57,503 nucleotides of DNA from a virus. The translations under genes were made by a program, and so were the position numbers. How positions within the stretch are numbered: the stretch's first letter is position 1; each line of letters begins with the position of its first letter. The stretch covers positions 1 through 57,503 of the IMG/VR virus record IMGVR_UViG_3300022221_000009; one strand, given 5' to 3'. Positions 41,081 through 50,419 of this stretch are shown here, piece after piece. The notes below the pieces were generated by a model that ran no database searches, was not told where the DNA came from, and saw nothing but the letters and a program-made list of their open reading frames with translations.

Positions 41081-42592
41081 TTAACCTTTGAGTGATTGCT
41101 TGAGTTGTTTTTTCAGTTTGACGGCTTCCTGCAGTTCTTTGCCATCCAGGTAGGGCATGGCATCTTCAACCGTTTTTAATGCTGAATGAGCAGGCCGTCC
41201 TGCCCTACTACTACCACCTCCAGGCAAGGATTTTCCACGCAGCTTGGTCAATAACTTCTGATAGGCTGCAACCTTTTTATCTTTGAGAGCCGTTTTCGCT
41301 TTACTGGGAACGCTGCCCTTTACTGATTCATTGGGACTCGCTATACCGCCAGGCACGCCGGTTGTCGCCATGGCTGGGTTTTGTGTCGGAGCTGGAGCCT
41401 GGATCGGATCAGGGAAATACTGTTTCACCTTCTGTTCCAGTTTATCTGCCGGCGTGTCTGGCCACATCTTACTCATAAGCGAACGATACGCATCCGGGCT
41501 TTGTTTAGCCTGAGCTTGTTCTTGCGCAGAAGGTGAATAGAACGGTTGCCGTTGTCCGGTTAAAGATGAATAGAACGGTTGCCGTTGTCCGGTTACAGGT
41601 TGTTTAACACCTTGTGTACTGGCACTCAATCCTTCATCCCTGTACTGCGTTTCCCCACTGGCAATATACTGTTTCACGTTATTTTCTGCTTTCGCTTGGC
41701 TCTCAGCGACCAGCTGCTGTGCCCGTTGCTGTATCCATTGATCGCGCTCCATACCAAAATCGGTTTGATCGGTAGTCCCCAAGCGGGCTTTGCTCTCGGC
41801 TTCTTGTTGCGCCATGGCCGTTGCCTCACTAACCGACAAAATCTGACTGGCCGCCTTACGCCCAATAGAAGCCCAGACTCCAGCTGGTTCGGGATTACCC
41901 CCGGCCTGTTGTTTACGCTGCACATCGGCATGATGTAAGCGTTGAGCCACGTTTAGGGCATAATCAAACTTATCGACCTGATCGGGTGGGATAAACAACT
42001 GATCGAGTTTGCTGTTATAGTTCCCACCGAACTCACCGGCCAAGACCCCTTTGATCTGATTATCCACGGTAGTCATGTTGTATTTTGCATACCCGCCACC
42101 ACCGACACCACCGATCTTTGGATTTTCGGCAATCAAGTCACCTTTGTCAGTAAAGGCTTTATTCCCCGGCGCCAGCGAGTTGAATCCCGGATCTTTTTTC
42201 TGAAACAGTTTGGCTGAGTTTTGTGGGCTTGCCAGGACCAACATAGTCGAACCAAACTCATCACGATCTTTAAAGGTTTTAGTAGGCAAGCCGCCCCCTT
42301 CAATCGTAATACTGCCATCATTATTTTTGTACGCTTTGAGAGGATCTTCTGTCCCAAATAAATTACTGGCCCAATCCGCTACCGGCTGCGGATCATCTGT
42401 CATCAGGAATTGGCGCATAGCGCCATCCAGGGCAGTAGTAATTTCACGATGTTTTGTTGCAAAGCCACGATCTTCTCTCGACCATTCGGCACGTTCATTG
42501 CGCAGTTTCTTTTCATCCTGCGCATCCATTTCATCCGTAATACCACGCAAACCCAAACCCGTTGTAGGTAAGCCACCTGCAAGCATGCTCAT
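41081..42592 (-). CDS. Internal virion-like structural protein, 503 residues
   Basis: Hydrophilic, Gln/Ala/Pro-rich protein between an ejection-like protein and the giant protein. The N-terminal third is helical and charged; the centre has KTFKDRDEFGSTMLVLASP; residues about 320-350 carry an 11-residue tandem repeat (TGQRQPFYS). The C-terminus is basic and helical. It overlaps the preceding stop (ATGA). Probably a virion-internal protein, inferred from order and composition. Confidence 0.65.
   Translation of the reverse strand: MSMLAGGLPTTGLGLRGITDEMDAQDEKKLRNERAEWSREDRGFATKHREITTALDGAMRQFLMTDDPQPVADWASNLFGTEDPLKAYKNNDGSITIEGGGLPTKTFKDRDEFGSTMLVLASPQNSAKLFQKKDPGFNSLAPGNKAFTDKGDLIAENPKIGGVGGGGYAKYNMTTVDNQIKGVLAGEFGGNYNSKLDQLFIPPDQVDKFDYALNVAQRLHHADVQRKQQAGGNPEPAGVWASIGRKAASQILSVSEATAMAQQEAESKARLGTTDQTDFGMERDQWIQQRAQQLVAESQAKAENNVKQYIASGETQYRDEGLSASTQGVKQPVTGQRQPFYSSLTGQRQPFYSPSAQEQAQAKQSPDAYRSLMSKMWPDTPADKLEQKVKQYFPDPIQAPAPTQNPAMATTGVPGGIASPNESVKGSVPSKAKTALKDKKVAAYQKLLTKLRGKSLPGGGSSRAGRPAHSALKTVEDAMPYLDGKELQEAVKLKKQLKQSLKG
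41533..41595. repeat. 33-bp in-frame tandem duplication
   Basis: A 30-bp identical segment (GAATAGAACGGTTGCCGTTG and following bases) occurs twice with a 33-bp period, encoding two TGQRQPFYS units. Exact nucleotide identity suggests a recent duplication. Confidence 0.8.
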
Positions 42593-44403
42593 ATTAAACC
42601 CCCTGCTCTATATTGAAGACCGAGATTATTCATTTCGTCAAGCCTGTCCTTACCATACAGATCGACTGCCGCTTTACTAAAAATATACTCACCGTCACTC
42701 ACTCGGATTGGCCGACCGTCATTTGCCTCAACAGCAGGAATAGAGTCTGATGTCCCTGTTCCTGGACCATTAATTAACCCATAGTCAACATCATCATCAC
42801 CGATTGCCCCACCTTCAGCAAATCCAAATTTGGCAAACCCAAATTTTGTAATCGGTGAAGTAACGGATTTACCTTTGTTCCATGTGTCGATCATTCGAGG
42901 TGCAGCAGTCATCGGTGATTTTGACGCCATTTTGTTTATGACGTTAGATTGGATTGAATTACCAGATGGCTTATAGAAAGGCAGCATATGTATGGAATTA
43001 TTGCTTGATGCGTTAACCGGCAAAGTGGAATTATTGCTTGATTGATTTTTACTTTTGTAATTCTTGTATGGATTATAACCAAGCTTAGTTTGATCAAAAG
43101 TTCCATCTTTTTTATAATAATCACTGCCATATTTACCTTCCCTCATAGCATCTTCCGGCATATTTTCATCCATAACCCATCCTGGCTTTAGACCCGGCCA
43201 ACCATATTGACGGATATATTGCTGTACCTGCGGTGGTGGACGGATCCCTTTTTTCATGTCGCGCATATATATTTCGGCTGGAACAGCAAACGGCCAGTCA
43301 CCTTCCCCTACGCCGCCATAACCACCATGCTCATTTTGCTTATACTGCCATGGTGCAGGTCCTCGCGTATCTGTCCAGACACCACCCTGATTGCCGGATT
43401 GTTGAGGGAAGTTTCTTGCTATTGATCCAGCTCCTGCGTTAATGTTGTTTCCAACTAATTTATTGTATCCAGCTGATAAAAGCGGATTTGAAGAGACAAC
43501 CGCGCTGGTTATCGGATTGCTGTTGACGACACCTTTTGCGAAAGACTTTACTCCACCCCCAACCATGCCGCCAATTGTGCCACCCCAACCGTATCTTTCG
43601 TCTTGGCCGACAAGCCCTCCGGCTGCAAAATCATCAAAATCATCATAATTATAATTATAATCATCTTCATAACTGTAGCCTTGATTTTGACCAGGGTAGG
43701 ACTCAGTGCCACTACTCTTAAATAAATCGCCAGTACGATAAATTAGATTCGTTAATGCCCTGTTTTGATTGTATTGGTTCTGAGACAGAGAGTTATTCAT
43801 CGCCATATTATTACGCATTGCATTACTCATCGTGACACCGGCACCACCTGCTGAATTGCCTGCCTGACCAGCCATAGCGGCCGCCTGACTTGGAAGACCT
43901 TTACCCATCGAGGCCACATCAAACCGCTTGCCCCACGTTAAATTTTCTGCGCGATCACGTTCACCCTGACGAGCCAGATTTCGACCAGCCACCAAATCCT
44001 TGGTTTTTGAACGATTTCGCTTTTCCATCATCGAAGCATATTGTGGATCGGATGGGTTTAAACCAGACCGTTCCAGGTTTCGATTAAACGACTCTTCGCC
44101 CAGGTTATAGGCCTGCTCAACATCAGCCGTCACATCACCCAGTCGCTCATCATACCGTGGCTCGACGCCGGTCATCGCTTCCATCGATAACATTTCATTT
44201 AGTGGCTGATATGTTGTCAGATAGTTATTCCATTGCTCTTTTGCAAGGTCGAGCTGTTCCCTGGATATCTGCATCTGCATTTCGGCAATTTCCTTGGCTT
44301 GCGCCTGCCCTGCTGCGTTTTGTGCTGCTGCCTCTTTATTGGCCTTTCCTCCTTGAACGATACCATAAAGGCCCACCGCCGCTGCTGCCCATGTTGCTGG
44401 CAT
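42589..44403 (-). CDS. DNA ejection/internal virion-like protein, 604 residues
   Basis: It starts with an Ala-rich hydrophobic helix (MPATWAAAAVGLYGIVQGG) and a long coiled-coil (20-75), then a RSGLNPSDPQYASMMEKRNRS segment and an Asn/Met/Gln-rich stretch, as in phage ejection proteins. The C-terminal 60 residues (GPGTGTSDSIPA, SDGEYIFSKAAVD, AGG ending) match a module common at the end of phage internal and tape-measure-like proteins. It has a good AGGAGG site. Confidence 0.75.
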   Translation of the reverse strand: MPATWAAAAVGLYGIVQGGKANKEAAAQNAAGQAQAKEIAEMQMQISREQLDLAKEQWNNYLTTYQPLNEMLSMEAMTGVEPRYDERLGDVTADVEQAYNLGEESFNRNLERSGLNPSDPQYASMMEKRNRSKTKDLVAGRNLARQGERDRAENLTWGKRFDVASMGKGLPSQAAAMAGQAGNSAGGAGVTMSNAMRNNMAMNNSLSQNQYNQNRALTNLIYRTGDLFKSSGTESYPGQNQGYSYEDDYNYNYDDFDDFAAGGLVGQDERYGWGGTIGGMVGGGVKSFAKGVVNSNPITSAVVSSNPLLSAGYNKLVGNNINAGAGSIARNFPQQSGNQGGVWTDTRGPAPWQYKQNEHGGYGGVGEGDWPFAVPAEIYMRDMKKGIRPPPQVQQYIRQYGWPGLKPGWVMDENMPEDAMREGKYGSDYYKKDGTFDQTKLGYNPYKNYKSKNQSSNNSTLPVNASSNNSIHMLPFYKPSGNSIQSNVINKMASKSPMTAAPRMIDTWNKGKSVTSPITKFGFAKFGFAEGGAIGDDDVDYGLINGPGTGTSDSIPAVEANDGRPIRVSDGEYIFSKAAVDLYGKDRLDEMNNLGLQYRAGGLI

Positions 44404-44404
44404 A

Positions 44405-44917
44405 TCAACCTCCTACCTTTAGTTCGTGAAATATATTACGCATTGCAAGATGATCAATATCAAACACATCTTGAACCTGAATATTCATTTTAATTAACTG
44501 TTTCCCACGTAAATCGTTATAAGGGTCATCAGAAAGGTAAGACCATATTTCTGGTAGCCTTTCATTAATCGATTGAAACGGGATCCGTAACCCATTAAGA
44601 CCATCCATAATACTTTTAAGTTGATCGATTGTTTTTGTTCCGTCTATCCCGTGAGTTTGCCGCATAAACTCAATCGCCCTTTTTGGATCTCTTTCAATAA
44701 TCAATATTTTTGCGTCAGGAAAATGTTTTTTATAATCCAGCAAAAGGCACGCTGGCCCACTATCGCCACCACTCCCAATTTTTTTCTTGTATTCATCCAT
44801 GTTATGACATCCGTTCAAACCTTCATGAAGACAATTCGACTTTCCATGCGTCATAAACACAGAAAGCCATGCCGTCCTACTTCTTGGCAGGCCGACGATG
44901 AAAAAATTATCAATCAT
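44405..44917 (-). CDS. Sulfotransferase-like P-loop protein
   Basis: A 170-residue protein with an N-terminal GLPRSRTAWLS (residues 8-18), like the 5-prime-phosphosulfate-binding loop of sulfotransferases, and IERDPKRAIEFMRQTHG (about 73-89) resembling the 3-prime-phosphate motif. It is shorter than usual enzymes. In a tail region it could modify host surface glycans or phage proteins, or be a tail-associated relative without activity. Two bases from the ejection-like gene. Confidence 0.65.
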   Translation of the reverse strand: MIDNFFIVGLPRSRTAWLSVFMTHGKSNCLHEGLNGCHNMDEYKKKIGSGGDSGPACLLLDYKKHFPDAKILIIERDPKRAIEFMRQTHGIDGTKTIDQLKSIMDGLNGLRIPFQSINERLPEIWSYLSDDPYNDLRGKQLIKMNIQVQDVFDIDHLAMRNIFHELKVGG

Positions 44918-44921
44918 TATT

Positions 44922-46481
44922 TTATTTTTCTTGTAAGAATTTCAAAGTATGAACATGGAAGTTACTATCGCCGGTTACAGCCCCATTATTAAATGACTCT
45001 GCCAGCACTATGTAATAAGCGTATGTCGTTCCACTAGGCAAATTTGTGGTTACCGTTCCAAGTAACGATCCATTTTGATAAAACTTAGCATTAACCCCTG
45101 AAGTAAATATAATCTCAAATTCATTTGTAACAGGCACTGTAAAGCCGGTAGTCAAAAGACTTGTAGTACAGGTTGTACCATCACAACAAACACCGTATAG
45201 ATTGCCACTTTGAACCAGAAAGTAAATTGATCTCCATGTTCCTGTGTACGATACACGACCAAACCCAAACCGTACTTCATGGTTTGCAAGTGTTGCATCT
45301 GTATCAAATTCCAGTATCGCTCGAAGCCTTCTGTTTTTATTCCAGGTAATCTTAGTTAAATTTTGTTGCTGACCTAATTGGGCGGTTGCTCTATCAAAGT
45401 TATTAATCCCTGTGTAAAGCCTTAAAAAACCTGCTCCACCAGACTTTTCCGTTGTTGCCGTTCCATTTGTACTTATTGCCCAATTTGCGTATCCGCCACT
45501 AAAAGAATAGTAAACAGCCTCATTATTATATGAGTCCGATCCTAAAAACTCAGTATCGACCCCTAGTGTTATCTCCCCTGTACTCGACTCGAACTTAATG
45601 TATTTTTCAGCACCATTCCCTGCATAAAACCTTGGATTTCCCGTGTTGTAATCAAGCTGGATACCAGATGCACCAAACGCACTGCCGCCTAGCGTCAACT
45701 TACCGGTCATGATCAACGCTGCTGTAATGGTCCCAGCTAATATTTTATTTGCACTCAAACTATCCACCTTTGCATCTGTTATGGCTAAATCTGCTATCTG
45801 GGCTGTACCTACTGACAAAAGACCAATCTTTGCGGTTACCACAGCAAGATCAGCAATCAACGCACTGGTGATCGCTGCTAATTTAATCTTTGCTGTCCCA
45901 ATCGATAGATCTTCTAAATCATTTTCGGCAACCTGGCTGGCTGTTACCACGGACCCTTTAATCGCGTTATAATCACCATCTTTATTTTTATTTGAGACAA
46001 ATCGCACCCAGTAATAATAAGTTACCCCTGTTCCAATATCATCAACATACAAAAAGTGCGGTGAGTTGCCGATTAACTCTGCCTGACCAATATCATCTAC
46101 CGACGCGCGATAGATTTCGGTATACGCATGATTACTGTATTGGCTGCGCGGATCCTTCCATTTAAGAATCACCACACCAATCGCCGCTGCGGCCTCAAAG
46201 TTTTCCGGCCTGGGTGGCCTGTCTAAATCAGGCGGACTATCAATAGTCGGCGCATTATCATTCACTAACTTGTCAGCGGATTGCAGTGTGCCCGTTTTTC
46301 CGCTAGTGGTATAACCAGCTTTTTGTAGTTCACGTATCGTTACAAACCGATCAACTACATCACCCGTAAAACCGGAACGAACCTCAATATGCTGCTTGAC
46401 CGAATCAAGGAAAGATTTTAATGCCGGATCGATATTATCCGGTATCTGTAGACCGGGCAGTAATGTTTGACGTTTAGCCAT
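44922..46481 (-). CDS. Tail protein with FnIII-like and lambda-J-like C-terminal modules
   Basis: 519 residues. An N-terminal helical domain (1-75) is followed by a fibronectin-III-like domain (about 85-190: PPRPENFEAAA, LKWKDP, YEIYR-type strands). A repetitive DLSIGTAKIKLAAIT/SVGTAQIADLAIT segment (195-260), typical of lambda J C-terminal regions, comes next, then a beta-rich lectin-like C-terminal domain with CCDGTTC. Probably a host-recognition or tail-tip protein. Confidence 0.75.
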   Translation of the reverse strand: MAKRQTLLPGLQIPDNIDPALKSFLDSVKQHIEVRSGFTGDVVDRFVTIRELQKAGYTTSGKTGTLQSADKLVNDNAPTIDSPPDLDRPPRPENFEAAAAIGVVILKWKDPRSQYSNHAYTEIYRASVDDIGQAELIGNSPHFLYVDDIGTGVTYYYWVRFVSNKNKDGDYNAIKGSVVTASQVAENDLEDLSIGTAKIKLAAITSALIADLAVVTAKIGLLSVGTAQIADLAITDAKVDSLSANKILAGTITAALIMTGKLTLGGSAFGASGIQLDYNTGNPRFYAGNGAEKYIKFESSTGEITLGVDTEFLGSDSYNNEAVYYSFSGGYANWAISTNGTATTEKSGGAGFLRLYTGINNFDRATAQLGQQQNLTKITWNKNRRLRAILEFDTDATLANHEVRFGFGRVSYTGTWRSIYFLVQSGNLYGVCCDGTTCTTSLLTTGFTVPVTNEFEIIFTSGVNAKFYQNGSLLGTVTTNLPSGTTYAYYIVLAESFNNGAVTGDSNFHVHTLKFLQEK

Positions 46482-48580
46482 TATTCGTTTGGTAACCCGG
46501 CAATGTCGTCGGGTGTTTCCCCAAGCAAAATTTGTTTAACCACATCCGTGCCACTGACATTGGCGTAATATCGTGTCGCCAGATAACCGTCAGGCAAAGG
46601 GAATATTTCACCGTTTGTCACAACCTCGGTATGCTTTAACACATCGTCGGCATACAACTTAAAGGTTAAATCCGTGTAGGATTCTGCGATAACCTGTGCA
46701 GCTCCCAGATTGATCGGACTTGAGGCCCGAAAGGCTTTGGATTGCCATTCATGCGACAGCAGACTTAAACTATCAAACCGCTGTACCTTGTCATCGATAA
46801 TCAGGTACAGGCTGTCGGTTTCTACATCGGTCCAGCCACCATCGGCATATAATCCCAAATGTACAAAGGCCTGATTTTTCTTAAAAGGATCAAATATGAA
46901 TCCGGCTTGTGTCGTGCCATTATCATAAAAACCGATATACTGGTTATTGTAATAAAACCCCCTGATTGACTTCGGATTAAAATCAGACCATTGATCGCGC
47001 GTAAAGTAATCATCTGTCGCAATACGGATCCCGTTGACACCAATCGCAATCAGTCCGTCTTGACTGGCATATGCCACACCAAGGTCACCAAGCGAAACGA
47101 TACTTTCCTCGCTCACGCAGGCCTGTTCAAGCTGGGCCTTGGCCGGTGTTGTTGTCAGCGGATCGACCGCCGACATAACGTAAGGCAGCCCACGGGTACA
47201 AACAACAATAGTCTGCAGATAATACCCCAGTCCAACCGGCTCATAATCTGTCGTTTTTTTATAATCTGTCGGCCAGGCATGCGGCATATTGGGCACACTC
47301 ATGCACACCTGATTCTTTGATATTCCTGCCAGCACACCATTGGGCAAGGAGATCAAACCCTTCAAGTCGGTCGGTGGTGGCAACCAGTCCTCAGTCGGCA
47401 AGATTTCATTTAGTTCGCTGTCCTTTTTGGTGTCGTTATACGTCGTGACAGCAAGTGCAATCTCGTCGACATACTGATATTCGGCATTGAACGTGCCAGT
47501 ATTCAAGCGGTATATTCGCTTACGGTCCAGGTTATAGCCGCCGCCCGGCCCCGTATCCATCGCGCTTAGATCGACCTGCTGATCAAATCCGGCCGCAACA
47601 ACAACCGAATCCGGCGATGGCGGGCCTTCTTCACCTACGACAGAAACATACGTGTAAACATAGGTCCGCTCCTCAATATCACCCTCATCATAAATCTGTT
47701 TCCAGGTGCCACCACTGGTGTAAGTGGTATGGTTAACCCCATCCTCAGCATCGAGATAGAAGATGTCAGCATTGATGACGGTTACTCTAAATTCCCGATC
47801 ATTGATTTCTGTCATGCCACCGACACCAGTAATCAATACCAGATCGTTATCCTCCAAACCGTGCGCCGTGCTTTCAATGGCGACCGGGTTACTCTTGGTG
47901 GCATCGATAATAGAGCCTGTCCGATCAACCAGAACAACTGTCGCAGCCGTAGCAGGTGCCGGCACACCCAGGTTGTATGAATTATTGGGATAGTCTGTAC
48001 CGCCGCCTGATACCGCTATCGGGCTATAAGTCATCTTGGGTCCACCATCCCCGGTGTAATACACACGCTCTGTGGTATCTGCTGCTATCGCCCCTTTCAC
48101 AATATTGACCAGGGTAGTCCAATGGAACCAATAGCCGTTTTCATAGAACCAGTATCCGCCACTCGTGTAAGCAGCGTAACCCGTGCCGTTGACCCCATCC
48201 AGCGTAAAGGTGTCCACGCCGGTCACAGTGATAGCAAAGGTTAAATCATTGATTTCCGTCATACCGACCACACCGGAAATAAACACACGTTCCCCCGTTG
48301 TGCGGCCATGACCAACGCTGGTAATACTGACCGGATTGGCTTGTGTTGCCCCGGTTATCACGCCCTCAGCGTCCTTGCCGGCCACGGAACCCCACCGATA
48401 GATAGTCTGTTTCGTGCCTGCTTTAGAGGGCTTATTGACGGCCTGCACCCCTTTAAATGACTGAATTTTGCCGTTCAATAACTTGGTGTTTTTGGCATAC
48501 GACGCATAGGTGCGCGGTAGCAATTCATCCGACTTCGCGGGAATCATCCCTTTGAAATCAAGAATACGAATAGCAACCAT
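46481..48580 (-). CDS. Large tail protein with E1_FCCH-like repeats
   Basis: 699 residues from ATG 48580. It has two related modules (about 75-145 and 220-290), each starting with an NPVSITSVGHG or NPVAIESTAHG strand and containing GVVGMTEIND and YTSGGYW, the so-called E1_FCCH-like pattern of phage tail proteins. The later part (300-560) is beta-rich and resembles tail hub or P22 gp10-like proteins. It starts four bases left of the spanin gene and overlaps the next tail gene by one base. Probably a tail tube or hub part. Confidence 0.7.
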   Translation of the reverse strand: MVAIRILDFKGMIPAKSDELLPRTYASYAKNTKLLNGKIQSFKGVQAVNKPSKAGTKQTIYRWGSVAGKDAEGVITGATQANPVSITSVGHGRTTGERVFISGVVGMTEINDLTFAITVTGVDTFTLDGVNGTGYAAYTSGGYWFYENGYWFHWTTLVNIVKGAIAADTTERVYYTGDGGPKMTYSPIAVSGGGTDYPNNSYNLGVPAPATAATVVLVDRTGSIIDATKSNPVAIESTAHGLEDNDLVLITGVGGMTEINDREFRVTVINADIFYLDAEDGVNHTTYTSGGTWKQIYDEGDIEERTYVYTYVSVVGEEGPPSPDSVVVAAGFDQQVDLSAMDTGPGGGYNLDRKRIYRLNTGTFNAEYQYVDEIALAVTTYNDTKKDSELNEILPTEDWLPPPTDLKGLISLPNGVLAGISKNQVCMSVPNMPHAWPTDYKKTTDYEPVGLGYYLQTIVVCTRGLPYVMSAVDPLTTTPAKAQLEQACVSEESIVSLGDLGVAYASQDGLIAIGVNGIRIATDDYFTRDQWSDFNPKSIRGFYYNNQYIGFYDNGTTQAGFIFDPFKKNQAFVHLGLYADGGWTDVETDSLYLIIDDKVQRFDSLSLLSHEWQSKAFRASSPINLGAAQVIAESYTDLTFKLYADDVLKHTEVVTNGEIFPLPDGYLATRYYANVSGTDVVKQILLGETPDDIAGLPNE

Positions 48581-48583
48581 CAA

Positions 48584-48835
48584 TTAATCCCTGCGATCCA
48601 ATAATTCAATCAATGTGTTGTGCCGCTTTGCGCATGCGTCGTAGATCTGATCGTTCTTCAGCCCAGTTCTGAGCAACGTGGAACGTCTGCCGTCTGCGGC
48701 TGGCAGCAAGGTTTCTGCGCATCTGACACGCATATTGGCGGGTACGGGAGCGCATTCACTGTAGACGGTTGGCGTTGAACAACCGCAAAGCATCAGTATC
48801 AAAACAGACAGGATCGTCACTTTGTAATTCAACAT
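48584..48835 (-). CDS. Outer-membrane spanin (Rz1-like lipoprotein)
   Basis: ATG at 48835 with GAGG 9 bases upstream. The 83-residue product has a lipoprotein signal ending in lipobox LCGC at about residues 16-19, then a Cys/Pro/Arg-rich mature part. It overlaps the Rz-like gene in another frame, the usual spanin arrangement. It would link to the inner-membrane spanin to fuse membranes at lysis. Confidence 0.8.
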   Translation of the reverse strand: MLNYKVTILSVLILMLCGCSTPTVYSECAPVPANMRVRCAETLLPAADGRRSTLLRTGLKNDQIYDACAKRHNTLIELLDRRD

Positions 48836-49037
48836 AGCGAATAACCTCATTTTCTTGTTTCTCGGATTGTTTACGTCCTGATTGCAGTAGCGTTTCCAGC
48901 TCCATGGACTGACGGACAGAGTCACGAATTTCCTTCTCTTTGGCATCGAGTGCCTGGCTCAAATCATAACCATGACGCCAATCTGCAATTGTCCAGGTCG
49001 CAACAGCCGTTACCATAACTAAAGCAAGGTATTTCAT
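48756..49037 (-). CDS. Inner-membrane spanin (Rz-like)
   Basis: 93 residues from ATG 49037, overlapping the upstream stop (ATGA). An N-terminal transmembrane segment (MKYLALVMVTAVATWTIA) precedes a periplasmic coiled coil (KEKEIRDSVRQSMELETLL and beyond). It pairs with the embedded Rz1-like gene and acts after holin and endolysin. Confidence 0.82.
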   Translation of the reverse strand: MKYLALVMVTAVATWTIADWRHGYDLSQALDAKEKEIRDSVRQSMELETLLQSGRKQSEKQENEVIRYVELQSDDPVCFDTDALRLFNANRLQ

Positions 49038-49393
49038 ATTACCCAGCCAATCAGCCTGTAAATCAGCCATACCATGCCAATAAAAATAATGACAAACACA
49101 ATCGGATGGTCGTTTGATTTATAATTATCAAAGTCGCGCTTTTTCGATTGACAGTGATTCTTGTCGATTAGATGCAATATCTTGCAACCGTAATAAGCAA
49201 ACGCATTACTGCTCATATTCTTAGCCATCCGTGAACTCATGGTTTCACGCGGATCACCAAACAAGATGGTGTTTGCCAGAATATCGAGCTTGATCAAGAT
49301 CCAAACAATATAATTTCTATTTGAGCCACCCATGAAGGCAGAAAAAAAGCCCCGAAGGGCTTTAGTTACATTCAAAAACCAATCTGTAATCAT
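49034..49393 (-). CDS. Lysis-cassette membrane protein, 119 residues
   Basis: Contains WILIKLDILANTILFGDPRE and CKILHLIDKNHCQS, a conserved-looking pattern in phage lysis regions, and a C-terminal hydrophobic span (IVFVIIFIGMVWLIYRLIG). It may be a holin partner or regulator. A complete intrinsic terminator lies within codons 11-17 (49342-49363). Overlaps both neighbours by 4 bp. Confidence 0.65.
   Translation of the reverse strand: MITDWFLNVTKALRGFFSAFMGGSNRNYIVWILIKLDILANTILFGDPRETMSSRMAKNMSSNAFAYYGCKILHLIDKNHCQSKKRDFDNYKSNDHPIVFVIIFIGMVWLIYRLIGWVI
49342..49363 (-). terminator. Intrinsic terminator inside a lysis gene
   Basis: Read leftward: AAAGCCC, TTCG tetraloop, GGGCTTT, then further T residues, a textbook intrinsic terminator. 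It encodes the KALRGFFS segment of the 119-residue protein. It lies between the holin/endolysin genes and the spanins and tail proteins, so readthrough is needed for the downstream late genes. Confidence 0.85.
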
Positions 49394-49605
49394 GTATCTT
49401 CTCCTGTCTGTTTATCTCGATAGGCTTCAGAAAACTTGCTGACACCTTCGCTTGCAATGTAAGTAATCACCGATCCGTTAGTAACATACAACCACGCAGT
49501 TTCTGTGATCACGTGAAAAACGAGAAAATCACTCGCTACAGCAAACACACACAGAGCAAGCCATAAGCGGGTACTTTTGCCGCCTTTGTAATCAAGATTT
49601 TTCAT
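49390..49605 (-). CDS. Holin-like or lysis-associated membrane protein, 71 residues
   Basis: A basic N-terminus (KNLDYKGGKSTR) followed by two hydrophobic stretches (about 13-32 and 36-55) and an acidic tail. The topology is holin-like. It is located just after the endolysin. Whether it or the 101-residue protein at 50104 is the main holin cannot be decided from sequence. Confidence 0.65.
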   Translation of the reverse strand: MKNLDYKGGKSTRLWLALCVFAVASDFLVFHVITETAWLYVTNGSVITYIASEGVSKFSEAYRDKQTGEDT

Positions 49606-50102
49606 TGCGCACCCTCCCGAATAAAATCACGCCAGTTCGCATCCGGCGCTTGCAGGTGTGGAAATTCTTTAAACGATCGCCAGGTACCAGCCCACTCTAA
49701 GCCGGAAGCCATTGCTATTTTACCGTAGGTTTGCCATAACGGATCTTTTTTACTCCAAACTGGCTTGCCACCCACCATCGGACAGCCATCCAGAGCTAGA
49801 TGATAATGGTGATTAGACTGTCCAGGACCAGCATATGTTTTTATTTTATCTCCCATCTGCGGTCCAACATCAATTAAAATTTGACTTAAATCAGGCCGAT
49901 TCCACTTCCGATCAAGTTCATCAACCTTTACCATAATTTTGGCTAATGTTCTTCCTTCACGGAATAATTTAGCCTGTTCTACAAAATCTCGATAAGTGCA
50001 GTAAATCAAAAAAGAAAAACCAGCTTTATTGCTGGCTTCTTTCATATTGTAGACTTTTTCCCTTGTGTCAGGTTCAAGGTCACTTAGTTTTCGACTAGCC
50101 AT
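49602..50102 (-). CDS. Endolysin, M15-type L-Ala-D-Glu peptidase
   Basis: 166 residues from ATG 50102. It contains the zinc peptidase motifs of the VanY/M15 family: SNHHYHLALD (about 94-103, with His and Asp ligands, though a His stands where Gly is usual) and EFPHLQ near 146-151. It cleaves peptidoglycan stem peptides. It has no signal peptide, so a holin is needed for release. Starts just after the 101-residue holin gene. Confidence 0.88.
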   Translation of the reverse strand: MASRKLSDLEPDTREKVYNMKEASNKAGFSFLIYCTYRDFVEQAKLFREGRTLAKIMVKVDELDRKWNRPDLSQILIDVGPQMGDKIKTYAGPGQSNHHYHLALDGCPMVGGKPVWSKKDPLWQTYGKIAMASGLEWAGTWRSFKEFPHLQAPDANWRDFIREGAQ

Positions 50103-50103
50103 A

Positions 50104-50409
50104 TTATTTCCCCTCACGAATGGCGCGAGACAATTTGATGAATTGTTCAATTAACCGGACACCACCCAGTCCACCCAAACCGCCGAGTATCAACATCTGG
50201 TAAAAATCCATTTGTTGCAGCATCCCGAAGGAATACAAAATCACAGCACCGACAATAGCCAGACACACCTCACCTGTGAATTTTCGCCAATCAAAAGGCT
50301 CATTTGATACCAGGATACGACCGATGGCGGCGACCATAAACAAACCAATCATCGTCAGCATAGTCTTATCAATTCCGGTGGCATGATTTATGATCTCTTT
50401 TTCGGACAT
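50104..50409 (-). CDS. Holin, 101 residues
   Basis: A charged N-terminus, then hydrophobic spans at about 16-35 (MLTMIGLFMVAAIGRILV), 45-65 (EVCLAIVGAVILYSFGML) and 70-85, and a basic C-terminus (LSRAIREGK), the usual holin layout. Directly upstream of the endolysin. The family number is not assigned. Confidence 0.8.
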   Translation of the reverse strand: MSEKEIINHATGIDKTMLTMIGLFMVAAIGRILVSNEPFDWRKFTGEVCLAIVGAVILYSFGMLQQMDFYQMLILGGLGGLGGVRLIEQFIKLSRAIREGK

Positions 50410-50419
50410 ATTTTTTCCT

